Assembly (NCBI RefSeq): GCF_016587375.1
Contig: NZ_BNJG01000003.1
Coordinates: 992,001 to 1,056,000, forward strand
Origin: Ktedonobacter robiniae
Lineage (GTDB): Bacteria > Chloroflexota > Ktedonobacteria > Ktedonobacterales > Ktedonobacteraceae
Direction: 5' to 3'
Length of the DNA stretch: 64,000 nucleotides
Shown: piece by piece, positions 43,648 through 51,569 of the stretch
Layout of the letters: every line of letters starts with the position of its first letter
How positions within the stretch are numbered: the first letter of the stretch is position 1
Notes under the pieces: generated by a model
Seen by the model: only the letters and a program-made list of their open reading frames with translations
Database searches by the model: none
What the model was told of the DNA's origin: nothing
Program-made: the position numbers and the translations under genes

Positions 43648-44115
43648 TTACTCTTCCTCACCATTCTCCAAGGCGCTTCCAAAGCGACTTTGTATCTCCT
43701 GAATCGCTTTACTTCTTGCTACAACCATGGGAGCGATCTCTTTCTCTGTCGCATTCTTTCGTATTCGCTCTAGTTTCCAGCCCTCCTCAACATCACGATA
43801 CAAGAGCAAATAAAAGCCGTTCCATTGAGGATAGTAACCTTCCTTGCGCTTATAAGGTCGACGAGCGAAGAAAGAAGCCCAAATATGAGGAAGCGGCGTA
43901 AACGCCTTTGCATCCGCGCGAGAAAACTCGATTCCTCCCATATCTTCTCTCTCGTCTACAAGCAAGCCTTCTCTCTCGATCCAGGCATCGAGCACCGTGA
44001 GAGCCTCTGCTGGAATCTGTGAACGGTCCAAAGGTATCTTCATCAGTTTGTATTCTTCAGGCGTCAAGCGAGACGGTTCTCTCATTTCTCTTTGTCCCTT
44101 GTCACTCATGGGCAT
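43648..44115 (-). CDS. Small protein encoded behind the restriction-modification gene
   Basis: 155 residues; ATG 44115 (or ATG 44109) overlaps the end of the methyltransferase gene, so it is translationally coupled. It has an acidic N-terminal region (PSRLTPEEYKLMKIPLDRSQIP) and a WNGFYLLLYRDVEEGWKLERIRK core of mixed strands. The family is not recognised. The coupling suggests an accessory or inhibitory subunit of the restriction polypeptide. Confidence 0.6.
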   Translation of the reverse strand: MPMSDKGQREMREPSRLTPEEYKLMKIPLDRSQIPAEALTVLDAWIEREGLLVDEREDMGGIEFSRADAKAFTPLPHIWASFFARRPYKRKEGYYPQWNGFYLLLYRDVEEGWKLERIRKNATEKEIAPMVVARSKAIQEIQSRFGSALENGEEE

Positions 44116-45544
44116 CGGCTACGAGTCCGATATTGAAAGGCATACGTGGTGGTGCTGTCTTCCAAAGGACAGCAATTTCTTCCTCTGTGAGACCATACGC
44201 TTGATTGACCAGATCACCAATTTTGCGCTCTAGCCTCAATGCTTCGGCCTTATCCTGTTGTAAAGGCTCGATCTGCTCTGTGTAGCCAGCTTGCAAAGCT
44301 TTCAATGTGGCAGGGGTAATTTTTTTTGCCGTTTTTGAGCGTCGTTTGCGTACCTCATCCACAAATGTTTGGAAATCTAAGTCAACAACATTCATGAGTT
44401 GCCTTCCTGGTTCCTGTACCTCAAACTCCAAACGTAGCCAATCGAATAAGAGCTGCCGAGCTTCCTGGCTAGCACGTCCAATCTGAATGAGCCTTGTTAC
44501 CGCTTGCTCTATCTCCATACGTAAAGTATCAGTGGGAGAAGCTATAGGTAGCACTTCCATTTTTTCTCCTATAGGACTCAAAGCTTCGTCTTTCATGTGT
44601 GGAAGATAACGCCAGTTATGCCACCACATGAGTGGAGAGTTTAAGACAGCGAGCAGGTAAAGATTTGGGTTTGCGAGAAAGAACACTTTATTGTTGGGAA
44701 ACAAGCCACTCGTATCAAGACAATAGGCTGGATGGAACTGAATCTCTTGGTACATGATTTTTGGTCGCTCAAACAGAGACCAGTAATCAACGGCATCTTG
44801 TATTTCATACCATTGGTATGAGCCTGCTTTTCTACCAGCCCATTGCTCTCCTACCCAATTCTTAGGCTTAGGTTCTAACTGTTCTCGAAAGGGCAGAAGA
44901 TAATTTTTAATTGCCGGATAGACATCAATATCAATACCTCTGCGAGTAAAGATCATCCAGACGCGCGCCCATTCCGCCGACCAACGTTTAATGTCTTGCC
45001 CACGCAGGTATGGCTTAATAATCTCTGCGCAACGCGGGTCATCATGTATCAGCCGATTTTTTGTTCGCTCATCAATTAAGAAAGCCTCGTTTAAACCTGT
45101 CAGCACACCGCGGTAGGGCTTCAAACCTGCGAACTCTGTGAGCGGGATACCGACACGTCGTATCTTTGCAAGCAAATCATCCACAGCTGAACCCTCTAGA
45201 TTCCAGGGTGCGCTAGTAAAACGATAATGTGGAAGGCTATGGCTTTTCTCCTGAACATAACTATTCAGGCTTTGCTTTTTTTGAAGAATACGACTTAGTT
45301 CTTCACGTGGAAAGTTAAGTACATTTACCTGGCGTTCTGATGTATCTTCTAAATCATGTCGCTGTGGTTTATTAAGCACTAGAATGCAAGGGAAAACATC
45401 TGCATCTTCAAAAATGGGTGAGTGACCAAAGTCAATAATTCGCTCCAGAGCACCCTCCTGCGCAAATAAAGCACGGAGAGACTGCCCATAGCCAGCACGC
45501 ATCCATTTGTTGGTCACGATGTAGGACATACGCCCCCAGCACAC
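44102..45544 (-). CDS. Restriction-modification polypeptide, C-terminal part (target recognition)
   Basis: 480 residues as read, continuing the upstream methyltransferase after a frameshift. The sense continuation starts at RMSYIVTNKWMRAGYGQSLR, the segment that follows NPPY in Eco57I/PglX-type methyltransferases. It goes on with IIDFGHSPIFEDADVFPCILVL, then YRGVLTGLNEAFLIDE and YLRGQDIKRW, typical of target-recognition regions, and ends in a helical tail. The first residues (MCW) arise from the shifted frame. It could be a separate subunit but lacks its own ribosome-binding site, so a single gene of about 1300 codons broken by one base is more likely. Confidence 0.75.
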   Translation of the reverse strand: MCWGRMSYIVTNKWMRAGYGQSLRALFAQEGALERIIDFGHSPIFEDADVFPCILVLNKPQRHDLEDTSERQVNVLNFPREELSRILQKKQSLNSYVQEKSHSLPHYRFTSAPWNLEGSAVDDLLAKIRRVGIPLTEFAGLKPYRGVLTGLNEAFLIDERTKNRLIHDDPRCAEIIKPYLRGQDIKRWSAEWARVWMIFTRRGIDIDVYPAIKNYLLPFREQLEPKPKNWVGEQWAGRKAGSYQWYEIQDAVDYWSLFERPKIMYQEIQFHPAYCLDTSGLFPNNKVFFLANPNLYLLAVLNSPLMWWHNWRYLPHMKDEALSPIGEKMEVLPIASPTDTLRMEIEQAVTRLIQIGRASQEARQLLFDWLRLEFEVQEPGRQLMNVVDLDFQTFVDEVRKRRSKTAKKITPATLKALQAGYTEQIEPLQQDKAEALRLERKIGDLVNQAYGLTEEEIAVLWKTAPPRMPFNIGLVADAHE

Positions 45545-47976
45545 GTCAGATGCAACCCTTGTTGATAGAAATAGACATAGAGGTCTGCCACCCCATCGTA
45601 TGTTTCTGGGTACTTCTTGGCAAAATATGGCTTAAACGGTCCCAATTCTTCTTGACGCACATAGGGAGGGTTGCCGATAACCACGTCAAAGCCTGCATCT
45701 GTACCCTTATGTTGACCGTACTGATTGAAAAAGACTTCGGGGAATTCTAGTTCCCAGTGGAAGAAGTGTTGTGTGTCAGCAATTTGTGTTGCTGCCTGCA
45801 GCCACTCCTCAAACTGAGGCGGTGCGATAGGAGTCCTTCCAGTTGCATAATCACTGAGCGGTTTCCAGAATGCTTGATCTACAGCCACGCCGAAACTTAC
45901 CGCAGTGACAAGGTTTGCTAGCCTGCTATATTTATCTGTCAGTTTCTGACGTATCTCTTTATAGGCTTCTTCTTGCTCTTTCACTTCTTTGATGGTCTGG
46001 GCTGGACTCACTTCAATCATTAACATCTTGTCAACAGCGCTCGTCATGACCTGACGCAGACTTTCTTCATCAAAAAGCATAGGTTGAGCAACATCAGCAC
46101 TCGAAAGTATTGTTTTGGCTTTTTTTCCATTCTTTTTTGCGTTGGTGGCATTAATTTTTAGCTCAGCCAAATGTGCAAACAACAACGCGTTGCCACAACG
46201 CAAGTGGTGATCTAAAAACGAGAGCGGTCGCCCTTTAGCAACGGTTGCAAGCCAGAGTGAGAGCTGGGCAAGATCAACGGCAAGTGGATTGAGATCGACG
46301 CCATACACGCAAGATTGAGCCACACGTCGCCGCCAGAAAGCAAGTTCGCTTTCGCCTCCAGTCTCGCTCAAGGTCTGCTCAATATGCTGTACCAAGAAGC
46401 GAGCAATGTAATCAACGACTTCGACAGGGAAATGACCGCTGCCCATTGCTGGATCAAGGGCTTTGACATTGAGTATGGCCTGTATCTTCTCCTGCTCACT
46501 CGTCGCACTGTTCACAGCCTGACGTAAAACTGGCCCGAGTGTTTCTTCGACCATATACTTCACAATGTAGTCAGGAGTGTAGTAGCTGCCAGTAACCTTG
46601 CGCTCACCCTTTTCGTTCTTCAGATCAATCGTCCACCCATCTTCAGGCTTCTCCAGCACTTCCAGGTGAAATTCCAACAATCCCTCATAAATGGTACCGA
46701 GATGTCGTTCTGCTAGGTCGCGATAATCGACAAATTTCCCTTCTACCCGTGCTAACTGATCAATTGCGCGCTGAAGATGGAAATCGCCAACTGTATAGTC
46801 TTCGAGAAATGGATGACGTTCTGGGTTAAAGAGACCTCCATTGAAGGTGGTAACATTCAGGTCTGAATCGCCCTTTTCAATAATCTTAAAAAGGGCCTTG
46901 AGTTGTCCCCACAGCGTTGCGGCGTTTGAGGAGAGTCGTATACCCATCTGCAAGTTTTGCTGAATACCTTTTTTGATATGATCCAAGCTATAATACTGAC
47001 CATAGCCTGGACTCTCATGAATGGGAAGCAGATCGCGGGACTCTGCATACAAAATAAACAGCAAGCGATACAGGAGGATAAGGGAATTATTATAAATGTG
47101 CTTGAGAGTTTTCGCATTGGGTTGGAGTCGATTCGGTTGATAATCAAGGAACCCTTGTGCTACATGACGAAGTGCTTCAAACACCTGGGCTTTGAGCGAG
47201 TTGCTAACCCCACGCGCATAATCAACACTTGCCTCGCGAATAGTATCAATACTGAGGTTTCCAGGGTCAAATGCCTGACGGCGAAAGAACACATAAAAAT
47301 ACAAGAAGCGATTCACTTCATTGGATTGGAGCAATTCTGGAAGATTCACTTCATAAAAGCGATCCAACTTGTGGGCTGTGTCTTTATGATAAAGTCTCCA
47401 GAGACGACCATTGGTAAGAATGCCCCAATCTAAACCGCTGTGTTGCATATAAAAGGCGATTTGATACGAGGGGTTTTTATTGGTAAATGGATCACCACCT
47501 GCACGCTTGAGAGAGACATCTAGCGGACGATCCCAGTACTTAGCATCGCCAACAGCAAGAGCACGACCTTCTAAGAGGGTCTCATTCAGTTTCTTTTTTT
47601 TGTTTGCAACAAGTGTTACTTGATCTCGATACAAGACATAATCTGGCGTTTTCGTACCATCAGGCGTTTCCAGGGATGGTTGAACTTCAAATGTATGGCC
47701 TAGTCGTCGCAACACGGGCTTAATAAAATCTTCCTCGACCTGAGCTTCCTTATCACTAGGTGTATAGTTCTGAAACAAACGCTGAAGATTTTCCAAAACA
47801 AGCTTGGCTTCGTCCTTTAACCTCAGCCATTCCTCTTGAGTTGGCAAAATAGCATTTAAATAGTAGTCTGAAAAAAGCTGCTGATTACGGTGTGGTTCAG
47901 AGGTGAGCGAGAGTTGAACAAACTGTGCCGCATCATTTTTTTTAGCATGCCTGCTCGTATTCGTGTTGCTTCCCAT
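45514..47976 (-). CDS. Restriction-modification polypeptide, N-terminal part (nuclease and methyltransferase)
   Basis: 820 residues. An N-terminal PD-(D/E)xK nuclease-like domain (E81/E82, TPDY 110-113, GDAKYW 143-148) is followed by a helical region and an adenine methyltransferase with YYTPDYIVKYMV, LDPAMGSGHF (near 503-513) and NPPYVRQEEL (near 766). This is the single-chain type IIG or PglX-like design that cuts and methylates DNA. The frame breaks after HLTCAGG at a G5 run (C5 on the + strand, about 45531-45535); adding one G joins it to the 45544-44102 frame. No separate restriction, specificity or BREX genes are adjacent. Confidence 0.8.
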   Translation of the reverse strand: MGSNTNTSRHAKKNDAAQFVQLSLTSEPHRNQQLFSDYYLNAILPTQEEWLRLKDEAKLVLENLQRLFQNYTPSDKEAQVEEDFIKPVLRRLGHTFEVQPSLETPDGTKTPDYVLYRDQVTLVANKKKKLNETLLEGRALAVGDAKYWDRPLDVSLKRAGGDPFTNKNPSYQIAFYMQHSGLDWGILTNGRLWRLYHKDTAHKLDRFYEVNLPELLQSNEVNRFLYFYVFFRRQAFDPGNLSIDTIREASVDYARGVSNSLKAQVFEALRHVAQGFLDYQPNRLQPNAKTLKHIYNNSLILLYRLLFILYAESRDLLPIHESPGYGQYYSLDHIKKGIQQNLQMGIRLSSNAATLWGQLKALFKIIEKGDSDLNVTTFNGGLFNPERHPFLEDYTVGDFHLQRAIDQLARVEGKFVDYRDLAERHLGTIYEGLLEFHLEVLEKPEDGWTIDLKNEKGERKVTGSYYTPDYIVKYMVEETLGPVLRQAVNSATSEQEKIQAILNVKALDPAMGSGHFPVEVVDYIARFLVQHIEQTLSETGGESELAFWRRRVAQSCVYGVDLNPLAVDLAQLSLWLATVAKGRPLSFLDHHLRCGNALLFAHLAELKINATNAKKNGKKAKTILSSADVAQPMLFDEESLRQVMTSAVDKMLMIEVSPAQTIKEVKEQEEAYKEIRQKLTDKYSRLANLVTAVSFGVAVDQAFWKPLSDYATGRTPIAPPQFEEWLQAATQIADTQHFFHWELEFPEVFFNQYGQHKGTDAGFDVVIGNPPYVRQEELGPFKPYFAKKYPETYDGVADLYVYFYQQGLHLTCAGGVCPTS

Positions 47977-48372
47977 TCTGGCTGCCTTTCTCTCAATATC
48001 CCTAGAATATTATCATACTATGCCAATTTGGCTCAAGAGAACGTCGTTTTTCATGATTTTTCGTTGTATCTGATCACCATTTAATTTTTTATGAGACGAT
48101 ACGTATGGAAATGAGTACTCATTCGACTTCTCTATTCTCTGCGAGAGACGTAAAAAGGGAAAATATGCACTCCTCCTAATAAAATTTTTGCTTTCACCAT
48201 TTTCAAGACACACTCCTAAGATAGGCAAGTTTACTCAGAATAGCATCTACCGGAATTTTTAACCGTCACCAGTTTCTTGCCAGCTTTTTGGCCTTTAAAA
48301 AGAATAATATAGTAACTGCTATTATTTAGGAAGCAGCAAGACTGACTTTTAGCTATTTTGAGGTGGTGCAAG
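47977..48372. other. Divergent intergenic region
   Basis: 396 nt between the minus-strand restriction operon and the plus-strand pair. It is AT-rich and must hold both promoters, but no hexamer pair with good spacing was found. Confidence 0.4.
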
Positions 48373-48837
48373 GTGAATGACAAAGAATGCGAAGATGTAT
48401 ATCACCAATTAGTAAGCATGTTGAGTAATCAGCATATGGAGTGGGTAGTGCAAGAAGCGGAAGAACGAATAAACAGGGAGCAGCTAAAGCCTCTTCATGA
48501 TATAAGCGACATAGATCATGAACAGTTAACCCTGTTTGGGGACCTCAATGCCCTTCAAAAAGCTTCTCCGCCCAAAAAGATATCAGTTGCCAAAAGACGC
48601 TTAGTCACATTGATAGATGAAATAGATCATGCAGTCATCCATCCGGCAGAATGCCGACAATTCCTGTTCCGTTTTCTTCATAGAAAAGAGATTCGCGAAG
48701 TGATTTTTCTATCACCTAATGGAGATGGAAGAAAATTAGTGCTAGAGAAAGATTCTATTCAAGAGCAACGGCTTATTGCAAAGAAGCTTGGTCATATCTT
48801 GCACTCCTTGCGTGATGCTGTTGTTCAGGAGGCATAA
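48373..48837 (+). CDS. Unknown protein paired with the ECKYW nuclease-like gene
   Basis: 154 residues from GTG 48373, chosen for AGGTGG six nt upstream (TTG 48358 is possible). Helical N-terminal half (DVYHQLVSMLSNQHMEWVVQEAEERINREQL), a basic middle (PPKKISVAKRRLVTLIDEID) and a strand-rich end (REVIFLSPNGDGRKLVLEKD). The family is not recognised. It is 3 nt from the next gene, so the two are co-translated, probably subunits of one system. Confidence 0.65.
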   Translation: MNDKECEDVYHQLVSMLSNQHMEWVVQEAEERINREQLKPLHDISDIDHEQLTLFGDLNALQKASPPKKISVAKRRLVTLIDEIDHAVIHPAECRQFLFRFLHRKEIREVIFLSPNGDGRKLVLEKDSIQEQRLIAKKLGHILHSLRDAVVQEA

Positions 48838-48840
48838 ATA

Positions 48841-49566
48841 GTGGCAACTCTTCCAAATAAAACTGCGCTTTTGAATCAAATTGCAAATCTTCTCCCTCTT
48901 GCACTTGATCCTGCGTATGCTACGCGAGCAGCAACAAATGACTTGTATGAGGTGGTTAACTTTTGTCTTGTTGTGCAAGCAGCTGAAGACGCGAAGGGAA
49001 ATATAACCTTCAAAGATGGGGATGACAATGCTGTTACCTCTCTCTGTTTTAGTACTCAGCCACATAACATTTCAAGAGGTCCTTACACACATGCGTTAAT
49101 TGAGTTCGAGAACAAGCTTCCCCTTGAAGCACATCTAGGCATATACGTCTCTCCGCAATCTGTTGTCGACCCTATGGAATGTGATGTGTGTGTCGTTCAT
49201 AAAAGCGAGGCTGAATTTTTCAGAAATAACGCCAATCGTACAGTTAAAAACAGAGGAAAACGCAAAGGACCTGATGGGCTTAAACTTCTCATAGCAGTAG
49301 AATGCAAGTACTGGAAAAATGATCTTAACTCGGCTAAGGCTTATGAGTGTATCGGACGATTTGCGAGTCTTTCAGCAAAGCATCGCCACATTGTGGCTGC
49401 TACCCCATCAAAAAGTGCTGGCCGAAAAATCCTTGAGAGACTAAAATGTTATGTTTGGCAACCCGAATTGCTTCCAACTAACATTCCTGCAATGATACGC
49501 TTTCGCGGCCTTTTATCACAAGAGTTTATAGATTATCAGGCTGAAAGTAGAAATAACCAACCCTAA
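48841..49566 (+). CDS. PD-(D/E)xK-like nuclease candidate
   Basis: 241 residues from GTG 48841. Residues DPMECDVCVVHKSE followed about 40 residues later by LKLLIAVECKYWKNDL resemble a D...ExK nuclease active site; ECKYWK is a hallmark of restriction-type PD-(D/E)xK folds. A following helix (AYECIGRFASLSAKHRHIVAATPSKSAG) also fits this fold. It is co-translated with the 48373 gene and divergent from a restriction-modification gene, so a defence role is likely, but the target is unknown. Confidence 0.6.
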   Translation: MATLPNKTALLNQIANLLPLALDPAYATRAATNDLYEVVNFCLVVQAAEDAKGNITFKDGDDNAVTSLCFSTQPHNISRGPYTHALIEFENKLPLEAHLGIYVSPQSVVDPMECDVCVVHKSEAEFFRNNANRTVKNRGKRKGPDGLKLLIAVECKYWKNDLNSAKAYECIGRFASLSAKHRHIVAATPSKSAGRKILERLKCYVWQPELLPTNIPAMIRFRGLLSQEFIDYQAESRNNQP

Positions 49567-49628
49567 AGAGGATTTTCTTCAAAGAAAAGCTTTCTTCCTT
49601 GCAACATTGGTAATTATCAGGGCCACAA

Positions 49629-49677
49629 GGAGAAGAGTGAGTCTCTAAACAAAGTGTGCAGAGACTTACTCTTCTCC
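49629..49677. terminator. Terminator-like hairpin after the 48841 gene
   Basis: 18-position stem with one G-T pair (49629-49646 with 49660-49677), 13-nt loop. It lies in the 459-nt gap 49567-50025; nothing else was recognised there. Confidence 0.65.
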
Positions 49678-50025
49678 TCGCGGTTGTTTTGCGCTTACAA
49701 ACTGTGGCGTTTGTAAGGGGGCTATCTACCACTATCCCAGGAATGTCATGCTCTCATACACATTTCCACAAGTCTTCTACCTGTCTATGAAGCAGACTTT
49801 AAGGCTTTCTCAGAGCGTGTAGACTCAGATGAAGCCGTTACCAGAGTTGGAAGTTAGCTGGCTTTTATTGACGTTGGAAAGTGCATATCCTCTGCAAGCA
49901 CTCGCTATCAGCATCCTAACTGTTGACATTACCGTCATCACCTATATGAGAAGAAGAAACGAGGAGAGCGCAAGTTTCGCAAAATTCCTCGGCCCCTACG
50001 CTCTTCTGCCCTTATCTATGTATTA

Positions 50026-51405
50026 TCACTCTAGATCTTCTGAACGTCCTTGTGTCGCAGCTACGCCTGTCGTTGTCAACACCTTTATGAGTATTGCTGG
50101 ATGAAAGAGGGCCAGCGGCGAACGCAACATGTTAAGGACCTCTAAAAAGGTTAAAAACACTTTTGGATCCTTGGGCAAAAGCGCAATCACACGTTCAACA
50201 TATCGTTGGAGCAAGCGCGAGCTCCCCTTTGCTTGCACATTATTTGTGGAAGGTGCATCAGACATGGTCGCTAATTGCCAGGGACCAGCTATCACTCGTG
50301 CGACCTTGCGTTGGAACGTGCGCGTCAATTGCCGCTGGGTCTTCTTTAAACAAGCATCAAGCACCTGGGCTTCAAGAATTGCCACGGTCATTCCCTGACC
50401 ATAAATAGGATTAAAGCAACAGGCAGCATCCCCCAGTACAAGAAATCCCTCGGGTTGGCGTTGAAGACGTTCAAAATGTCGCCAACGATTCTCCGTCCGT
50501 CGATAGCTATAGATGGGGGAAATCGGCGTGGCCTCCTTCATGGCCTCATATAAGGAAGTGTCTGGGAGGCTCTTTGCAAAGGCTAAAAAGCCTTCATCAT
50601 CGGTTGGCGGGTAATCTTTATTGACCCCGGCCAGCACTATCATCCACTGCCCTCCTTCCACCACCATCAAGACTCCCCCGCGTCGCTGTTCCGTTGTGGC
50701 TTGAATGGCAATACTTTTCCAATCATGTTGGATGGAGGCAACAGGCTCATAGGCACGTGTCGCATATCCCAGATATGTATTGATGGTTGTCTCCTCTGGA
50801 GAGGCATGGCCCAACATCTGCAACCATTGAGGTGCATGGGAATCTCGACCACTGGCATCCACGACGAGATCGGCCTGGAGGTCAGTTACATGCTCCTCTT
50901 CGCCAGGTACGCGCGGCTTGCGTTCGCGTACACGAACGCCAACGATACGGTGCTGTTCCTTTTCCTCGACCAGGCCTATTACTTCCTGTCCTTCAAGGAA
51001 ATGTATTTGCTCAAAAGGCACCAGTTCCTGGCGGATCTGCCATTCGAGGAGCACACGTGAGGCATTCCACCCTACCAGGACAGGCGGGACTGTATGCGCA
51101 ACGGGGGCGCCATAATAAAAGATGCCTTCCGCATAATCGCGTTCGATGGCCCCTTGTACCAACAACTTGCTTTTGAGCGCTGGGAACAAATCCTCCAGCA
51201 CGCGTTGCCCCCTTAGCAAGATGGTATGCACATGCCGACCTTGCGGTACCCCTGGCCGAAATACCGGCTCTTCTGGATAATGGTCTCGCTCAATCACTGT
51301 GACGCGCTCATAATGCTTAAGCAGCACACGCGCTGTAACCAGACCTGCTATCCCTCCACCAATCACAATGGCATGAGTTCTTGATGTGACACCTTGTGCT
51401 CGCAT
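50026..51405 (-). CDS. FAD-dependent monooxygenase (group A)
   Basis: 459 residues from ATG 51405, preceded by AAGGAAGG; an upstream in-frame start at 51465 exists. The Rossmann GxGxxG motif is AIVIGGGIAGLVTARVL with ERVTVIERD, the mid-protein DLVVDASGRDS matches the DG-type motif, and GFLVLGDAACCFNPIYGQGMT is the FAD-ribose-binding GD motif. It hydroxylates or epoxidises an aromatic or polyketide-like substrate using NAD(P)H and oxygen; the substrate is not predictable. It is monocistronic and an apparent metabolic passenger of the island. Confidence 0.85.
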   Translation of the reverse strand: MRAQGVTSRTHAIVIGGGIAGLVTARVLLKHYERVTVIERDHYPEEPVFRPGVPQGRHVHTILLRGQRVLEDLFPALKSKLLVQGAIERDYAEGIFYYGAPVAHTVPPVLVGWNASRVLLEWQIRQELVPFEQIHFLEGQEVIGLVEEKEQHRIVGVRVRERKPRVPGEEEHVTDLQADLVVDASGRDSHAPQWLQMLGHASPEETTINTYLGYATRAYEPVASIQHDWKSIAIQATTEQRRGGVLMVVEGGQWMIVLAGVNKDYPPTDDEGFLAFAKSLPDTSLYEAMKEATPISPIYSYRRTENRWRHFERLQRQPEGFLVLGDAACCFNPIYGQGMTVAILEAQVLDACLKKTQRQLTRTFQRKVARVIAGPWQLATMSDAPSTNNVQAKGSSRLLQRYVERVIALLPKDPKVFLTFLEVLNMLRSPLALFHPAILIKVLTTTGVAATQGRSEDLE

Positions 51406-51569
51406 ACATCCTTCCTTAATAGTATTAATCCATCCGGTATTGCTGTTCTGTCTTGTGTTGACCATAAGTGATCAGTATATAACAACGGATAGAGATAGAT
51501 GAATAGTGCCTATGCAGATGCAACGCGTTGTTCTCAAGCCTCATTCCTCACGTCGCAAACAGATAAGAT

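Noticed and set aside
44102..47976. BREX system (PglX)
   Set aside because: The methyltransferase resembles PglX, but no pglZ, brxC, brxB or brxL genes are nearby, and it carries its own nuclease-like domain.
49829..50104. Open frame of 91 codons on the + strand
   Set aside because: It overlaps the end of the monooxygenase gene, has no good ribosome-binding site and no coding-like composition.
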